From contig CATKYJ010000040.1 of NCBI GenBank assembly GCA_949840885.1, positions 1 through 41,519 of the forward strand: a stretch of 41,519 nucleotides of DNA. The letters run 5' to 3'. Source of the DNA: an uncultured Acetatifactor sp. Lineage in GTDB: Bacteria; Bacillota; Clostridia; Lachnospirales; Lachnospiraceae. Below, in pieces: positions 7,593 to 16,235 of this stretch (its first letter is position 1; each line of letters begins with the position of its first letter). Position numbers and translations under genes: made by a program. The notes under the pieces were generated by a model. The model had not been told where the DNA came from. It searched no databases and worked only from the letters and a program-made list of their open reading frames with translations.

Positions 7593-9125
7593 ATGTATGA
7601 CGTAGCAATCATAGGCGCAGGGGTGGTAGGCGGAATGCTGGCCAGGACGCTGGCGGCCTACGACTTGAAGATCTGTATTCTGGAAAAGGAAAGCGATGTG
7701 GGGATGGGTGCCACCCGGGCCAACTCCGGTATTGCCCACGCGGGATATGACGCCGAAGAGGGAAGCCTGAAAGCAAAGCTGAATGTACAGGGCTCCCGGA
7801 TGATGGAGCAGATCACAAAGGAACTGGGCGTGCCGTACCGCAGGAACGGTTCCCTGGTCATAGGCTTCGGAGACGAAGACAGGGAGAGCATAGAGAAGCT
7901 CTACGCCCGGGGTTTGAAGAACGGAGTGGAGGAGCTGCGCGTTATAGACGGAGAGGAGGCCAGGCGCCTGGAACCGGGTCTGGCTGACGGCGTGACCTGC
8001 GCCCTCTATGCGCCCACGGCCGCAATCGTCTGCCCCTATGAGCTGGCTGTCGCCGCGGTGGGGAATGCCATGGACAACGGCGCGGAGCTGCTGCTGGATT
8101 TTGAGGCAGGGCATATTGAGAAAAAAGAGGGATATTACGAAATCTGTGCCGCAGCCTGCAGCCAGGGAGGCTGCGGGAGCCCGGCAGAGGCGGAGCGGGA
8201 GGACAGCTTACAGGGAAAAGAGCCGTCGGGAGCTTCCGCTTTCCCACAGATGCCGCAGCCGCGGAAAGTCTGCGCCAGATATGTGGTGAACGCCGCCGGA
8301 ATCTACGCGGATGAGGTGGCGAAGCTGGCAGGGGACGGCTCCATACAGATTCATCCCCGCAGGGGCGAGTATCTGCTGCTGGACAGGGAGTGCGGCGATG
8401 TGGTGTCCCATACCATCTTCCGCACCCCCTCCAAAAAGGGAAAAGGCATCCTGATCACGCCCACGGTGGACGGAAATATTCTGGTAGGCCCCACCTCGGT
8501 GGACGGAGAGGACAAGGAGGACAAGGCCACCACACAGCAGGGGCTGGCTGAAATTACAGCCAGGGCCCGGGAGAATGTGAAAGATATCCCCCTGCGCAAG
8601 GTCATCACCTCCTTTACGGGGCTTCGCGCCGCAGGGAACACAGGGGACTTTATCATCAATTCCCCCAGCCAGGGCTTTGTCAATGTAGCCGGAATCGAAT
8701 CCCCGGGTCTGACAGCCGCGCCCGCCATTGGGGAGTATGTAAAAGACATGCTGGCCGGACAGGGACTTGAACTGCGCAGGAAACCGGACTATCAGCCCTG
8801 CCGCAGGCCCGTGTACGCGTTCCGGAATGCATCCGTGGAAGAAAAGAATGAGATGATCCGCCGGGACAGGGCCTATGGCAGGGTGGTCTGCCGCTGCGAG
8901 ACAGTGACCGAGGGGGAGATCGTGGCTGCCATTCGCCAGAACCCGCCCGCCCGGGACTTGGACGGCATCAAGCGCCGCACCCGGGCTCAGATGGGACGCT
9001 GCCAGGGAGGATTCTGCATGCCCTATCTGGCAGAGATTCTCTCCAGGGAGATGGGGATTTCCTATGAGGAGATCACAAAGTCCGGCAGGGGATCCGAAAT
9101 CAACGTATGCAAGACAAAGGAATAG
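7593..9125 (+). CDS. GlpA-like FAD dehydrogenase with C-terminal [2Fe-2S] BFD-type domain
   Basis: The start at 7593 (MYDVAIIGAGVVGG) puts the FAD-binding GxGxxG at residues 8-13; in-frame TTG and ATG codons at 7554 and 7566 lack family sequence. The protein has 510 residues. The first 370 form a DAO-type oxidoreductase (ATRANSGIAHAGYD, then NAAGIYADEVAKLAG, and GLRAAGNTGDFII, which resembles the glycerol-3-phosphate / L-2-hydroxyglutarate dehydrogenase branch). A BFD-like iron-sulfur domain ends the protein, with Cys433, Cys435, Cys470 and Cys475 (VVCRCETVTEGEI; GRCQGGFC) as likely cluster ligands. Clostridial genomes usually place this gene before the FAD/NAD oxidoreductase and DUF1667 genes, as here. 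The usual annotation is anaerobic glycerol-3-phosphate dehydrogenase subunit A, but no glpK or glpF is adjacent, so the substrate (2-hydroxyacid or glycerol phosphate) is open. Confidence 0.82.
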   Translation: MYDVAIIGAGVVGGMLARTLAAYDLKICILEKESDVGMGATRANSGIAHAGYDAEEGSLKAKLNVQGSRMMEQITKELGVPYRRNGSLVIGFGDEDRESIEKLYARGLKNGVEELRVIDGEEARRLEPGLADGVTCALYAPTAAIVCPYELAVAAVGNAMDNGAELLLDFEAGHIEKKEGYYEICAAACSQGGCGSPAEAEREDSLQGKEPSGASAFPQMPQPRKVCARYVVNAAGIYADEVAKLAGDGSIQIHPRRGEYLLLDRECGDVVSHTIFRTPSKKGKGILITPTVDGNILVGPTSVDGEDKEDKATTQQGLAEITARARENVKDIPLRKVITSFTGLRAAGNTGDFIINSPSQGFVNVAGIESPGLTAAPAIGEYVKDMLAGQGLELRRKPDYQPCRRPVYAFRNASVEEKNEMIRRDRAYGRVVCRCETVTEGEIVAAIRQNPPARDLDGIKRRTRAQMGRCQGGFCMPYLAEILSREMGISYEEITKSGRGSEINVCKTKE

Positions 9126-9264
9126 TATGTAAAGATAAGTCGCAGCCGGGCTGCGGCATAGAGGTTAGAATGAAAGCTGCGCCGGAAAGAGGCTGACAGG
9201 CGCCGGCAGGGAAACCAGCCAGGACAGAGAATGGCACAGGGACGATAAAGGAGACGAAAGCAAA

Positions 9265-10563
9265 ATGACGGATTTGGTTATCATCGGAGGCGGACCCGCC
9301 GGGATGAGCGCGGCAGTGGCCGCGTATGAGAGCGGCATCAGGGATATCTTGATTCTGGAGAGGGACAGCCAGCTGGGCGGCATCCTGCAGCAGTGCATTC
9401 ACAACGGCTTCGGCCTGCACCGCTTCGGGGAGGAGCTGACTGGCCCGGAATATGCCTGGAAATATGAAAAACAGGTGCGGGACCTGGGGATTCCCGTGAA
9501 ATTAAACACCATGGTGCTGTCTGTCACGCCCGAAAGGACAATCACCGCCACCAATGAAGAGGAGGGCATCTTTACCATTGAGGCAAAGGCCATTGTCCTT
9601 GCCATGGGCTGCCGGGAACGGCCCAGAGGCGCTCTGAATATCGCAGGCACCCGCCCCGCGGGCATTTACAGCGCGGGAACGGCCCAGAAGCTGGTGAACC
9701 GCAAGGGATACATGCCCGGCAAGAGCGTGGTCATCTTAGGCTCCGGGGATATCGGCCTGATCATGGCCAGGCGCATGACCTTGGAGGGCGCAAAGGTAAA
9801 GGCCGTGTGCGAGCTGATGCCCTATTCCGGAGGCCTTGCCAGGAATATCGAGCAGTGCCTGAACGATTTTGACATTCCCCTGAAGCTGAGTCATACGGTG
9901 GTGGAGATTCACGGCAGAAAACGGCTGGAGGGCGTCACCATCGCCAAAGTGGACGAAAACCGCCGCCCCATCCGAGAGACCAGGGAGTACATTCCCTGCG
10001 ACACATTGCTGCTGTCCGTGGGCCTGATTCCGGAGAATGAACTGTCCCTGCAGGCGGGAGTGGAGATGGACAGCGTCACCGGAGGCGCGTTGGTGGACCA
10101 GGACAGACAGACCTCCGCGGAGGGCATTTTCTCCTGCGGCAATGTGCTCCATGTACATGATCTGGTGGACTTTGTGTCCGAGGAGGCTGCCATCGCGGGA
10201 AAGTGCGCGGCGGACTTCATCCGGGAGGGCTCCGGGGAGAGATGCGGTGCTGCGGCGCAGGCTGACATTCCCGCGGAAACTTTCCTGGAAACTTCCCTGG
10301 AGACGGGAATTCCTATTACAACAGACGGAAAAGTTCGGTATACCGTTCCTCAGAGAATTACAAAGCGCAAGGATTTCACCCTGTACTTCCGGGTGGCGGA
10401 CAGATACCGGAATGTGAAAATCAATGTGGTCAGCGACGGCAAAGTAATCCATTCTGTCCGCAGGCCTAAGGCCGTGCCGGGAGAGATGGAGAATATCAGG
10501 CTTAAGGGAGATCTCCTGGAGGGAGTGACCGGGCTGCGGGTAGAGCTGGAGGAGCTGGCGTAA
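9265..10563 (+). CDS. NAD(P)/FAD-dependent oxidoreductase, partner of the GlpA-like enzyme
   Basis: 432 residues with an N-terminal FAD site (GGGPAG, residues 8-13), GGILQQCIHNGFGLH, and a second dinucleotide site at about residues 155-170 (VVILGSGDIGLIMARR). EGIFSCGNVLHVHDLVD is the second FAD contact of pyridine-nucleotide disulfide-type reductases. There is no CxxxxC redox disulfide next to the FAD site. It is likely the electron-transfer partner of the dehydrogenase upstream, passing electrons between its iron-sulfur cluster and NAD(P) or a menaquinone-free acceptor. The last 80 residues are a beta-rich tail found in this clostridial group. It starts 139 bases after the previous gene, behind AAAGGAG. 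Confidence 0.82.
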   Translation: MTDLVIIGGGPAGMSAAVAAYESGIRDILILERDSQLGGILQQCIHNGFGLHRFGEELTGPEYAWKYEKQVRDLGIPVKLNTMVLSVTPERTITATNEEEGIFTIEAKAIVLAMGCRERPRGALNIAGTRPAGIYSAGTAQKLVNRKGYMPGKSVVILGSGDIGLIMARRMTLEGAKVKAVCELMPYSGGLARNIEQCLNDFDIPLKLSHTVVEIHGRKRLEGVTIAKVDENRRPIRETREYIPCDTLLLSVGLIPENELSLQAGVEMDSVTGGALVDQDRQTSAEGIFSCGNVLHVHDLVDFVSEEAAIAGKCAADFIREGSGERCGAAAQADIPAETFLETSLETGIPITTDGKVRYTVPQRITKRKDFTLYFRVADRYRNVKINVVSDGKVIHSVRRPKAVPGEMENIRLKGDLLEGVTGLRVELEELA

Positions 10564-10749
10564 GGAAAAGGAAGACAGCGCCAGGCAGAGCACGGGCCGG
10601 GAGATCAGGTTTTTTGCCAAATGGCCCACAGCCGGCCGTGGGGTAAGAAAACCCAGAACACCGGCTTTGGCAGAGACAGGAATGCAGGTTTGCAGGAGCA
10701 GGCCCCGGCTGTCAGCTGTCAGGGCTCAGGAGATAAAAGGAGTGCGAAA

Positions 10750-11103
10750 ATGACGAAGCGAGAGATGACATGTATCATATGCCCTATGGGATGTTCTCTG
10801 ACAGTGGAGATGGAGGGAGAGGAAATCACATCCATAAGCGGCAATACCTGCAAGCGGGGGGCGGCCTATGCGGAGGCCGAGGTGAGCCATCCTCAGAGGA
10901 CCGTGACCAGCACCATGCGCTGCGATAACGGGGAAGTCCTGGCTGTGAAGACAGACAGGCCCATCCCGAAATCAAAAGTCATGGAGTGCATGGGCCTGAT
11001 CAACGCCCATACCGCGAAGCTGCCGGTGGCTGTGGGGGAGGTGCTGATCAGAGACGTATTCGGCAGCAATATTATAGCCACAGAGAACAAAACGGTCCAG
11101 TAA
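10750..11103 (+). CDS. DUF1667 protein, probable iron-sulfur component
   Basis: Start at 10750, seven bases after AAAAGGAG; the longer frame from 10621 has no ribosome binding site. The 117-residue protein opens with MTCIICPMGCSLTVE. Cys8, Cys11, Cys15 and Cys34 have the spacing C-x2-C-x3-C-x18-C, close to the [4Fe-4S] ligand pattern at the N-terminus of molybdopterin oxidoreductases, so cluster binding is a reasonable inference, not shown. DUF1667 proteins are known as the third gene after the GlpA-like and FAD/NAD reductases, exactly as here. The three are probably one soluble complex. Confidence 0.82.
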   Translation: MTKREMTCIICPMGCSLTVEMEGEEITSISGNTCKRGAAYAEAEVSHPQRTVTSTMRCDNGEVLAVKTDRPIPKSKVMECMGLINAHTAKLPVAVGEVLIRDVFGSNIIATENKTVQ

Positions 11104-11195
11104 GGCGGCAGCAAGGCTGCCGGAAATTCGCCGTGGGAAAGCGGAGGGCGTAGAAAGCCGATTTTTGAGAATAGACAGGAAAAAGAGGTGGTTGT

Positions 11196-12752
11196 GTGAA
11201 CCAAAAACTGAAAGAAAAGATATTGGAGTCGGTCTCGGCCGTGCTGCCCATTACGGGAATCGTGCTGCTGTTGAGCATCCTGCTGGTTCCGGTGGATTTG
11301 GGAATCATGGTGATGTTTCTGGTGGGCGCGATACTGCTGGTGATCGGGATGGGCTTTTTCCAGCTGGGGGCGGAGATGTCCATGACGCCTCTGGGAGAGG
11401 GTATCGGCGTCCAGATATCCAAGGCCCGGCGGATTCCTCTGATCTTTCTGATCGGCTTTTCCATGGGGGCCATCATTACCATATCGGAACCGGATCTCCA
11501 GGTGCTGGCGGAGCAGGTCCCCGGCATCCCCAATCTGACCCTGATCCTTACGGTGGCAGTGGGAGTGGGGATTTTCCTGGCGGTGGCCATTCTCAGGATT
11601 CTGTTCCAGATCAATCTCTCCACCATATTGATCGTTCTGTATATGGCGCTGATCGGCGTGTCCTTTTTTGTTTCCAGGGACTTCCTGGCAGTGGCTTTCG
11701 ACTCCGGCGGCGTGACCACAGGCCCTATGACGGTGCCTTTCATCATGGCCATGGGTGTGGGTCTCGCCTCTGTCCGCGGCGACAAGAATGCCTCCAGCGA
11801 CAGCTTCGGTCTGGTGGCTCTGTCCAGCGTGGGGCCTATTCTGGCAGTATTGATACTGGGCATGTTTTTCAGCCCCGGGGAGACGGCATACAGCGGCGCC
11901 GTGGTGGCGGACGTGAGCACTACCCGGGATGTGGTGAAAGAATTTCTGTTTGATATGCCTCCTTATATGAAAGAGGTGCTGATATCCCTGGTTCCGGTGG
12001 CTATTGTGTTCGCCCTGTTCCAGAGGCTGACCCGCCGCTATCCCCGCAGGCAGGTGAAGCGAATCACGGTGGGCTTTGCCTATACATATCTGGGGCTGGT
12101 GCTGTTCCTCTGCGGGGTGAATGTAGGCTTTGCGCCTCTGGGCGCGCTGCTTGGCAATGAGATCGCCGGGCAGGTGTGGAGATGGCTGCTCATCCCCATC
12201 GGCATGCTCATCGGCTATTATATCGTAAAGGCCGAGCCTGCCATCCAGGTGCTCAACCGCCAGGTGGAGGGCGTGACCAACGGCTCCGTGTCCGCCAGGT
12301 CCATGAACCGCTGTATGTCCTGGGGGGTGGCGGCCAGCGTGGGCCTGGCCATGATGCGGGTGCTCACGGGGCTGCCCATCCAGTATATCATTATCCCGGG
12401 CTATCTGATCGCACTGCTTCTGTCCCGGTTCGTGCCCAGAATGTTCGTGGGTATCGCTTTCGACTCCGGCGGTGTGGCCAGCGGACCTATGACCACCACG
12501 TTCCTGCTGCCTTTAAGCATCGGGGCCTGCCAGTCCATGGGCGGCAATCTGATGACGGATGCGTTCGGGGTGGTTGCGCTGGTTGCGCTGACGCCTTTGA
12601 TTGCCATCCAGCTCATGGGAATCCTGTATCAGTACAAGCTGAAAGTCACAGAGAGAGCCGCGGCACGGGAGGCGGAAATCCCTGTTATGGATAGCGCTGC
12701 AGACGACATCATTGAATTCGAGGAGGAAGACGGAAATGGGGGACAATCATAA
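11196..12752 (+). CDS. DUF1538 membrane protein (putative transporter, two repeats)
   Basis: A 518-residue polytopic membrane protein made of two homologous halves. Each half has the signature AFDSGGVTTGPMTVPF (about residue 167) and AFDSGGVASGPMTTTF (about residue 424), and each is surrounded by four to six hydrophobic segments; such inverted or direct duplication is typical of transporters. The short C-terminal tail is acidic. GTG start at 11196 behind AGAGGTGG. It follows DUF1667 by 92 bases and overlaps the tandem P-II gene by 17 bases, so the pair is translationally linked. By analogy with AmtB-GlnK, the P-II protein may gate it. The substrate is unknown; the operon context suggests a carboxylate, amino acid or ion linked to the dehydrogenase trio. 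Confidence 0.85.
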   Translation: MNQKLKEKILESVSAVLPITGIVLLLSILLVPVDLGIMVMFLVGAILLVIGMGFFQLGAEMSMTPLGEGIGVQISKARRIPLIFLIGFSMGAIITISEPDLQVLAEQVPGIPNLTLILTVAVGVGIFLAVAILRILFQINLSTILIVLYMALIGVSFFVSRDFLAVAFDSGGVTTGPMTVPFIMAMGVGLASVRGDKNASSDSFGLVALSSVGPILAVLILGMFFSPGETAYSGAVVADVSTTRDVVKEFLFDMPPYMKEVLISLVPVAIVFALFQRLTRRYPRRQVKRITVGFAYTYLGLVLFLCGVNVGFAPLGALLGNEIAGQVWRWLLIPIGMLIGYYIVKAEPAIQVLNRQVEGVTNGSVSARSMNRCMSWGVAASVGLAMMRVLTGLPIQYIIIPGYLIALLLSRFVPRMFVGIAFDSGGVASGPMTTTFLLPLSIGACQSMGGNLMTDAFGVVALVALTPLIAIQLMGILYQYKLKVTERAAAREAEIPVMDSAADDIIEFEEEDGNGGQS

Positions 12753-13431
12753 AGCTATGTCTGTTCGGATGCTGCTTCTCATCGCCACACCGAAGCTGGT
12801 GAGTAAGGCGGCGGGACTGTTCAAGGAGGGGAATGTCCCTGTCCAGTACATCTTCCACGGCCAGGGCACTGCCACCAGCGAGGTCATGGACATGCTGGGG
12901 TTAGACGGGGTGGATAAAAATATCCTCATGGCCATGCTGCCCAAGGCATTCGCGGACGAGATGCTGAAGAAGCTGCGGAAAAAGCTGCACCTTGGCATGC
13001 CCAATACGGGGATTGCTTTTACGCTTCTGATGTCGGGCAGCAGCGGACATTTGGTCCAGCTCATGGAGAGCCTGGAGCCCGAGGAGAAGAAGAGACTTTT
13101 GGAGAGGAATGAGGCGGATATGACAGAGAACGCATACAGCATGATCATGGCGATCGTAAACCAGGGGTTCAGCGAGGAAGTGATGAACGCTGCCAGGCCC
13201 AAGGGGGCTTCCGGCGGCACCGTGTTCCACAGCAGGCGCATCGGCAATGAGGAGGCCATGAAGTTCTGGAAGATCAGCGTCCAGGAGGAGCGGGAAGTGG
13301 TATTGATTCTGGCTCAAAAGGAAGACAAGATGGCCATCATGCGGGAGATCGGCAGGCAGTGCGGCATGAACAGCAAGGCCCAGGGAATCGTCATGTCTCT
13401 GCCCGTGGACGGGATTGCAGGGTTGGACTGA
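12736..13431 (+). CDS. Tandem P-II-like regulatory protein
   Basis: The start at 12736 lies behind GAGGAGGAAG inside the end of the DUF1538 gene. The 231-residue protein is about twice the size of GlnB/GlnK. The first half begins with RMLLLIATPKLVSKAAGLF, the beta-alpha start of a P-II fold; the second half carries IVNQGFSEEVMNAARPKGASGGTVFHSRR, which matches the P-II 'G-x-GGT-x-x-x-R' nucleotide-binding loop. The uridylylated T-loop Tyr of GlnB was not recognised. P-II proteins bind ATP/ADP and 2-oxoglutarate and control nitrogen transport and assimilation; here the partner is most likely the DUF1538 protein encoded directly upstream. Its stop codon touches the stop of the convergent gene. 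Confidence 0.78.
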   Translation: MGDNHKAMSVRMLLLIATPKLVSKAAGLFKEGNVPVQYIFHGQGTATSEVMDMLGLDGVDKNILMAMLPKAFADEMLKKLRKKLHLGMPNTGIAFTLLMSGSSGHLVQLMESLEPEEKKRLLERNEADMTENAYSMIMAIVNQGFSEEVMNAARPKGASGGTVFHSRRIGNEEAMKFWKISVQEEREVVLILAQKEDKMAIMREIGRQCGMNSKAQGIVMSLPVDGIAGLD

Positions 13432-14175
13432 TCAGAAATCAATGGCTTCGTATAAGTACAGATTTCCCTTTTTGCCCACTCGGGCCACGACCTCCATGTG
13501 GTACAGGATGTTCAGCGTCACCTGGGCCAGGGGCTGGGAGATGCGGGCAGCTTTGGCCAAGTCTTTCGTGGTAAACGGCCCCTCCAATTCCGGAGGCACG
13601 AACTGGAGGAAATCCTCCGGCCGTTCCATCTCCAGCTCCTGCACCAGCTCCGTGGGGATGCGGTCATAGCGGCTGGCCCTGATCTTCCGGTTCTTCCCCC
13701 GGCCGTTGAGGAGCTTATACTCCTCCATGTCCAGCAGGACCAGCCGAAACCGCAGATGGGGGTCTTTCAGAAAGGCCTTGATTTTGTACAGTTCGGGAAA
13801 GACGGTGTAAGGGCTGCCTTTTAAAGGGGACTTGCGCTTTTTGCTCAGTTCCCCGCTCTCTTCGTCGATCCAGATAATCCACTTCTCCCGGGGGATGGGG
13901 TAGACGATGGTCACAGGGTACAGGGGCAGAAAGGCGGAGAGCTTGCCCCGCATCTTCTCGAACTGTCTGGTCTGGATTTCGATGATCTCCCCGTCTGCAA
14001 AGATGTCGGCCACATAATTTTCGACGGGAATCTCCTGCCTGTCCTCGTCGGGTTCGTAATAGTTCTTCAGGATGGCATGGACCGTCTTCTCAGACAAAGT
14101 GCCGATGCCGAGGCGCTGTCTGTGGACTCCGATGATTTTTTTCTTCGCTTCTTCAAAGGCCTTTTTATCCGGCAT
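13432..14175 (-). CDS. DUF8091-like protein with C-terminal winged helix
   Basis: Start taken at 14175 (MPDKKAFEE), four bases after GGGGGA; a weaker ATG lies ten codons upstream. The 247-residue protein has an N-terminal segment GVHRQRLGIGTLSEKTVH and a conserved core VADIFADGEIIEIQT, then FEKMRGKLSAFLPLYPV and PREKWIIWID. The Asp-(x)n-Glu-Ile-Glu-Ile-x-Thr arrangement resembles a PD-(D/E)xK nuclease-like core, but no proof of activity can be read. The last 65 residues (FTTKDLAKAARISQPLAQVTLNIL) look like a winged helix-turn-helix. I recall this family as a conserved protein of unknown role in Bacillota. It is convergent with the P-II gene and divergent from the ATPase gene. Confidence 0.6.
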   Translation of the reverse strand: MPDKKAFEEAKKKIIGVHRQRLGIGTLSEKTVHAILKNYYEPDEDRQEIPVENYVADIFADGEIIEIQTRQFEKMRGKLSAFLPLYPVTIVYPIPREKWIIWIDEESGELSKKRKSPLKGSPYTVFPELYKIKAFLKDPHLRFRLVLLDMEEYKLLNGRGKNRKIRASRYDRIPTELVQELEMERPEDFLQFVPPELEGPFTTKDLAKAARISQPLAQVTLNILYHMEVVARVGKKGNLYLYEAIDF

Positions 14176-14323
14176 GGTATCCCCCGTTCCTGGTTTCTGG
14201 GTCAATATTGTAACACATTTCCGGGTTTTTTGCTATCTTGATTTTTATGGCATTTGTGGATATGATTATTTCAAATCGCGATTTAGTAAATCAGGATTAG
14301 ATATTTTGAAAGGAGCCGGCATT

Positions 14324-15781
14324 ATGTTCATAGGAAGAGAGACAGAGCTAAGATTCCTACAGGATAAATACAATGAAAAAAAGGCACAGTTGATCGTCTT
14401 GTATGGAAGAAGGCGTGTGGGAAAGACGGAAACCCTCAGAGAATTTTGCAGGGATAAGCCCCACCTCTTTTTTTCCTGTACACAGACTACGGACAGAGTA
14501 CAGCTCGCAAGATTTTCAAGCCGGATTCTGAGGGAGGACATCCCTGCAAAGCAGTATCTCTCAGAATTCGCGGATTGGGAAAAGGCTTTCCGGGCAATTC
14601 CGGATCTCCCATACGGAGAAAAAAAGAAGCTCATTGTAATCGACGAGTTTCCCTACATGTGCAAAGGGAACAAAAGCATTCCGTCCATTCTGCAAAATCT
14701 CTGGGACATGGAACTGAAGGACGGCAATGTAATGATTGTCCTGTGCGGCAGCGCCATGAGCTTTGTGGAAAAAGAGCTGCTGGCAGAAAAAAATCCGTTA
14801 TACGGCAGGGCCACAGGCATCTACAAGATGACCGAAATGGGATTTTACGAGGCCGCCTGCTTTTTCCCGGATTATTCGGAAAGGGACAAGGTGCTGGCCT
14901 ACGCGGTGCTTGGCGGCATTCCCCATTATCTCAACCAGTTCAGCCCGGAGCTTTCCGTTCAGGAAAACATCAAGCGCAATATCCTGACCAAGGGCTCCGT
15001 GCTCTACAGCGAGGTGGAGTTCCTGCTTCATCAGGAACTTCGGGAGACCCCGATTTACAACGCCATCATTGAGGCAGTGGCTCTGGGCAGCACGAAGCTG
15101 AATGACATCAGCCAGAAGTCCCTGCTGGAGGATACCTCCAAAACCAGCGTCTATTTGAAGAACCTGATAGAACTGGGGATTGTTCGGCGGGAGTTTTCCA
15201 TTGACGCAGGGACGAAAGAGAAAGCCAATGCGAACCGGGGGACATACCGCCTGACCGATCATTTCTTCCGTTTCTGGTATGCATTCGGCTTCGCCAATCT
15301 CTCGCAGCTTGAGGACGGGGATGTGGAGGGAGTCTATGAATATCTCGTCCGCCCTGCCCTGCATGAATTTGCCTCATCCGTGTTCGAGGATGTGTGCAGG
15401 GAGTTCGTGCGGGAGCTCCAGAAGAAAAACGCCCTGCCATTCCGCTATGCCAGGATGGGGCGTTGGATGGGAAAGACCACTGTCCGTGACAAAAATGCGG
15501 AAAACGGACTGCGGATGGCAGAGACGGAGATAGACCTGTTAGGCATCAGCAGAGACGGGAAAGAGTATCTGGTGGGCGAATGTAAATTCAAGCACAGCCC
15601 CTTTGCCTACGGCGAGTATCTTGACACAAAGGCAAAACTGGCTCCGCAGAAAGAAAATGCAAAATTTTACTACGCCTTGTTTTCCGAATCCGGCTTTGAC
15701 GACAAAATTATGACAGAAGCAGAAAGTTCGGAAAGCCTTTGCCTCTATGACCTTGATGCGATTGTAAACTTTGAAAAATAA
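14324..15781 (+). CDS. AAA+ ATPase with DUF234 nuclease-like C-terminus
   Basis: Start at 14324 (MFIGRETELRFL) behind AAAGGAG; the upstream in-frame extension is shadow sequence. The 485-residue protein has the Walker A motif GRRRVGKT at residues 28-35 and Walker B LIVIDEF with Asp107 and Glu108, then a sensor region IVLCGSAMSF, as in the archaeal-type ATPase_2 family of STAND-like NTPases. A winged helix follows near residue 270 (LNDISQKSLLEDTSKTSVYLK). The C-terminus has ETEIDLLGISRDGKEYLVGECKF, a PD-(D/E)xK-like pattern of DUF234. Such proteins are common, mostly solitary and of unknown biological role; defence and stress functions have been suggested. Codon use becomes more AT-rich around the start, which would agree with transfer. 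Confidence 0.85.
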   Translation: MFIGRETELRFLQDKYNEKKAQLIVLYGRRRVGKTETLREFCRDKPHLFFSCTQTTDRVQLARFSSRILREDIPAKQYLSEFADWEKAFRAIPDLPYGEKKKLIVIDEFPYMCKGNKSIPSILQNLWDMELKDGNVMIVLCGSAMSFVEKELLAEKNPLYGRATGIYKMTEMGFYEAACFFPDYSERDKVLAYAVLGGIPHYLNQFSPELSVQENIKRNILTKGSVLYSEVEFLLHQELRETPIYNAIIEAVALGSTKLNDISQKSLLEDTSKTSVYLKNLIELGIVRREFSIDAGTKEKANANRGTYRLTDHFFRFWYAFGFANLSQLEDGDVEGVYEYLVRPALHEFASSVFEDVCREFVRELQKKNALPFRYARMGRWMGKTTVRDKNAENGLRMAETEIDLLGISRDGKEYLVGECKFKHSPFAYGEYLDTKAKLAPQKENAKFYYALFSESGFDDKIMTEAESSESLCLYDLDAIVNFEK

Positions 15782-15868
15782 AATCGGATTTATGTGACAT
15801 TATCACGGAAGAACAAAGAAATCCATGATATCATGTACCCACAAAAGAAATAATAGTACTTTGATAAT

Positions 15869-15888
15869 AGAATCCTACCTTGGATTCT
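15869..15888. promoter_or_regulatory. Dyad upstream of trx operon, candidate operator
   Basis: AGAATCC and GGATTCT form a perfect 7-bp inverted repeat with six bases between, 30 bases before the thioredoxin start. The size fits a dimeric regulator; the Crp/Fnr protein encoded at the other end of the operon is the natural candidate. A second small palindrome, ATGATATCAT, lies about 40 bases further upstream. No convincing -35/-10 pair was found. Confidence 0.4.
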
Positions 15889-15917
15889 GTTATAGAAAAC
15901 AAAAGGAGGACAACAAT

Positions 15918-16223
15918 ATGTCTGCTGTCAATATCAACAAGAACAATTTCCGGAGCGAAGTCATGGATTCCGATAAACCTGTGCTGCTGGACTTTTGGGC
16001 TCCCTGGTGCGGGCCCTGCCGTATGGTGGTTCCCATTGTGGAGGAGATCGCCAGAGAGCGCTCGGATATCAAGGTGGGCAAAGTCAATGTGGATGAGGAG
16101 CCTGAGCTGGCAGGGCAGTTCGGCGTCATGAGCATCCCCACTTTGGTGGTGATGAAAGACGGAAAAATAGTCAACCAGGCCATGGGCGCGAGACCCAAGA
16201 GCGCCATTCTGGGAATGCTGTAA
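15918..16223 (+). CDS. trxA: Thioredoxin
   Basis: Start at 15918 behind AAGGAGG; the frame further upstream is spurious. The 101-residue protein has the thioredoxin fold order, the active site FWAPWCGPC (Cys31, Cys34) and the cis-Pro segment MSIPTLVVMKDG. It reduces protein disulfides in the cytosol. It is the first gene of a tight three-gene unit with a rhodanese and a CoA-disulfide-reductase-like enzyme, spaced by 12 and 1 bases, which suggests a thiol/persulfide or oxidative stress role. No thioredoxin reductase is adjacent; the CoADR-like enzyme or a remote TrxB would be the electron donor. Confidence 0.95.
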   Translation: MSAVNINKNNFRSEVMDSDKPVLLDFWAPWCGPCRMVVPIVEEIARERSDIKVGKVNVDEEPELAGQFGVMSIPTLVVMKDGKIVNQAMGARPKSAILGML

Positions 16224-16235
16224 GGAGGTGGAGAA

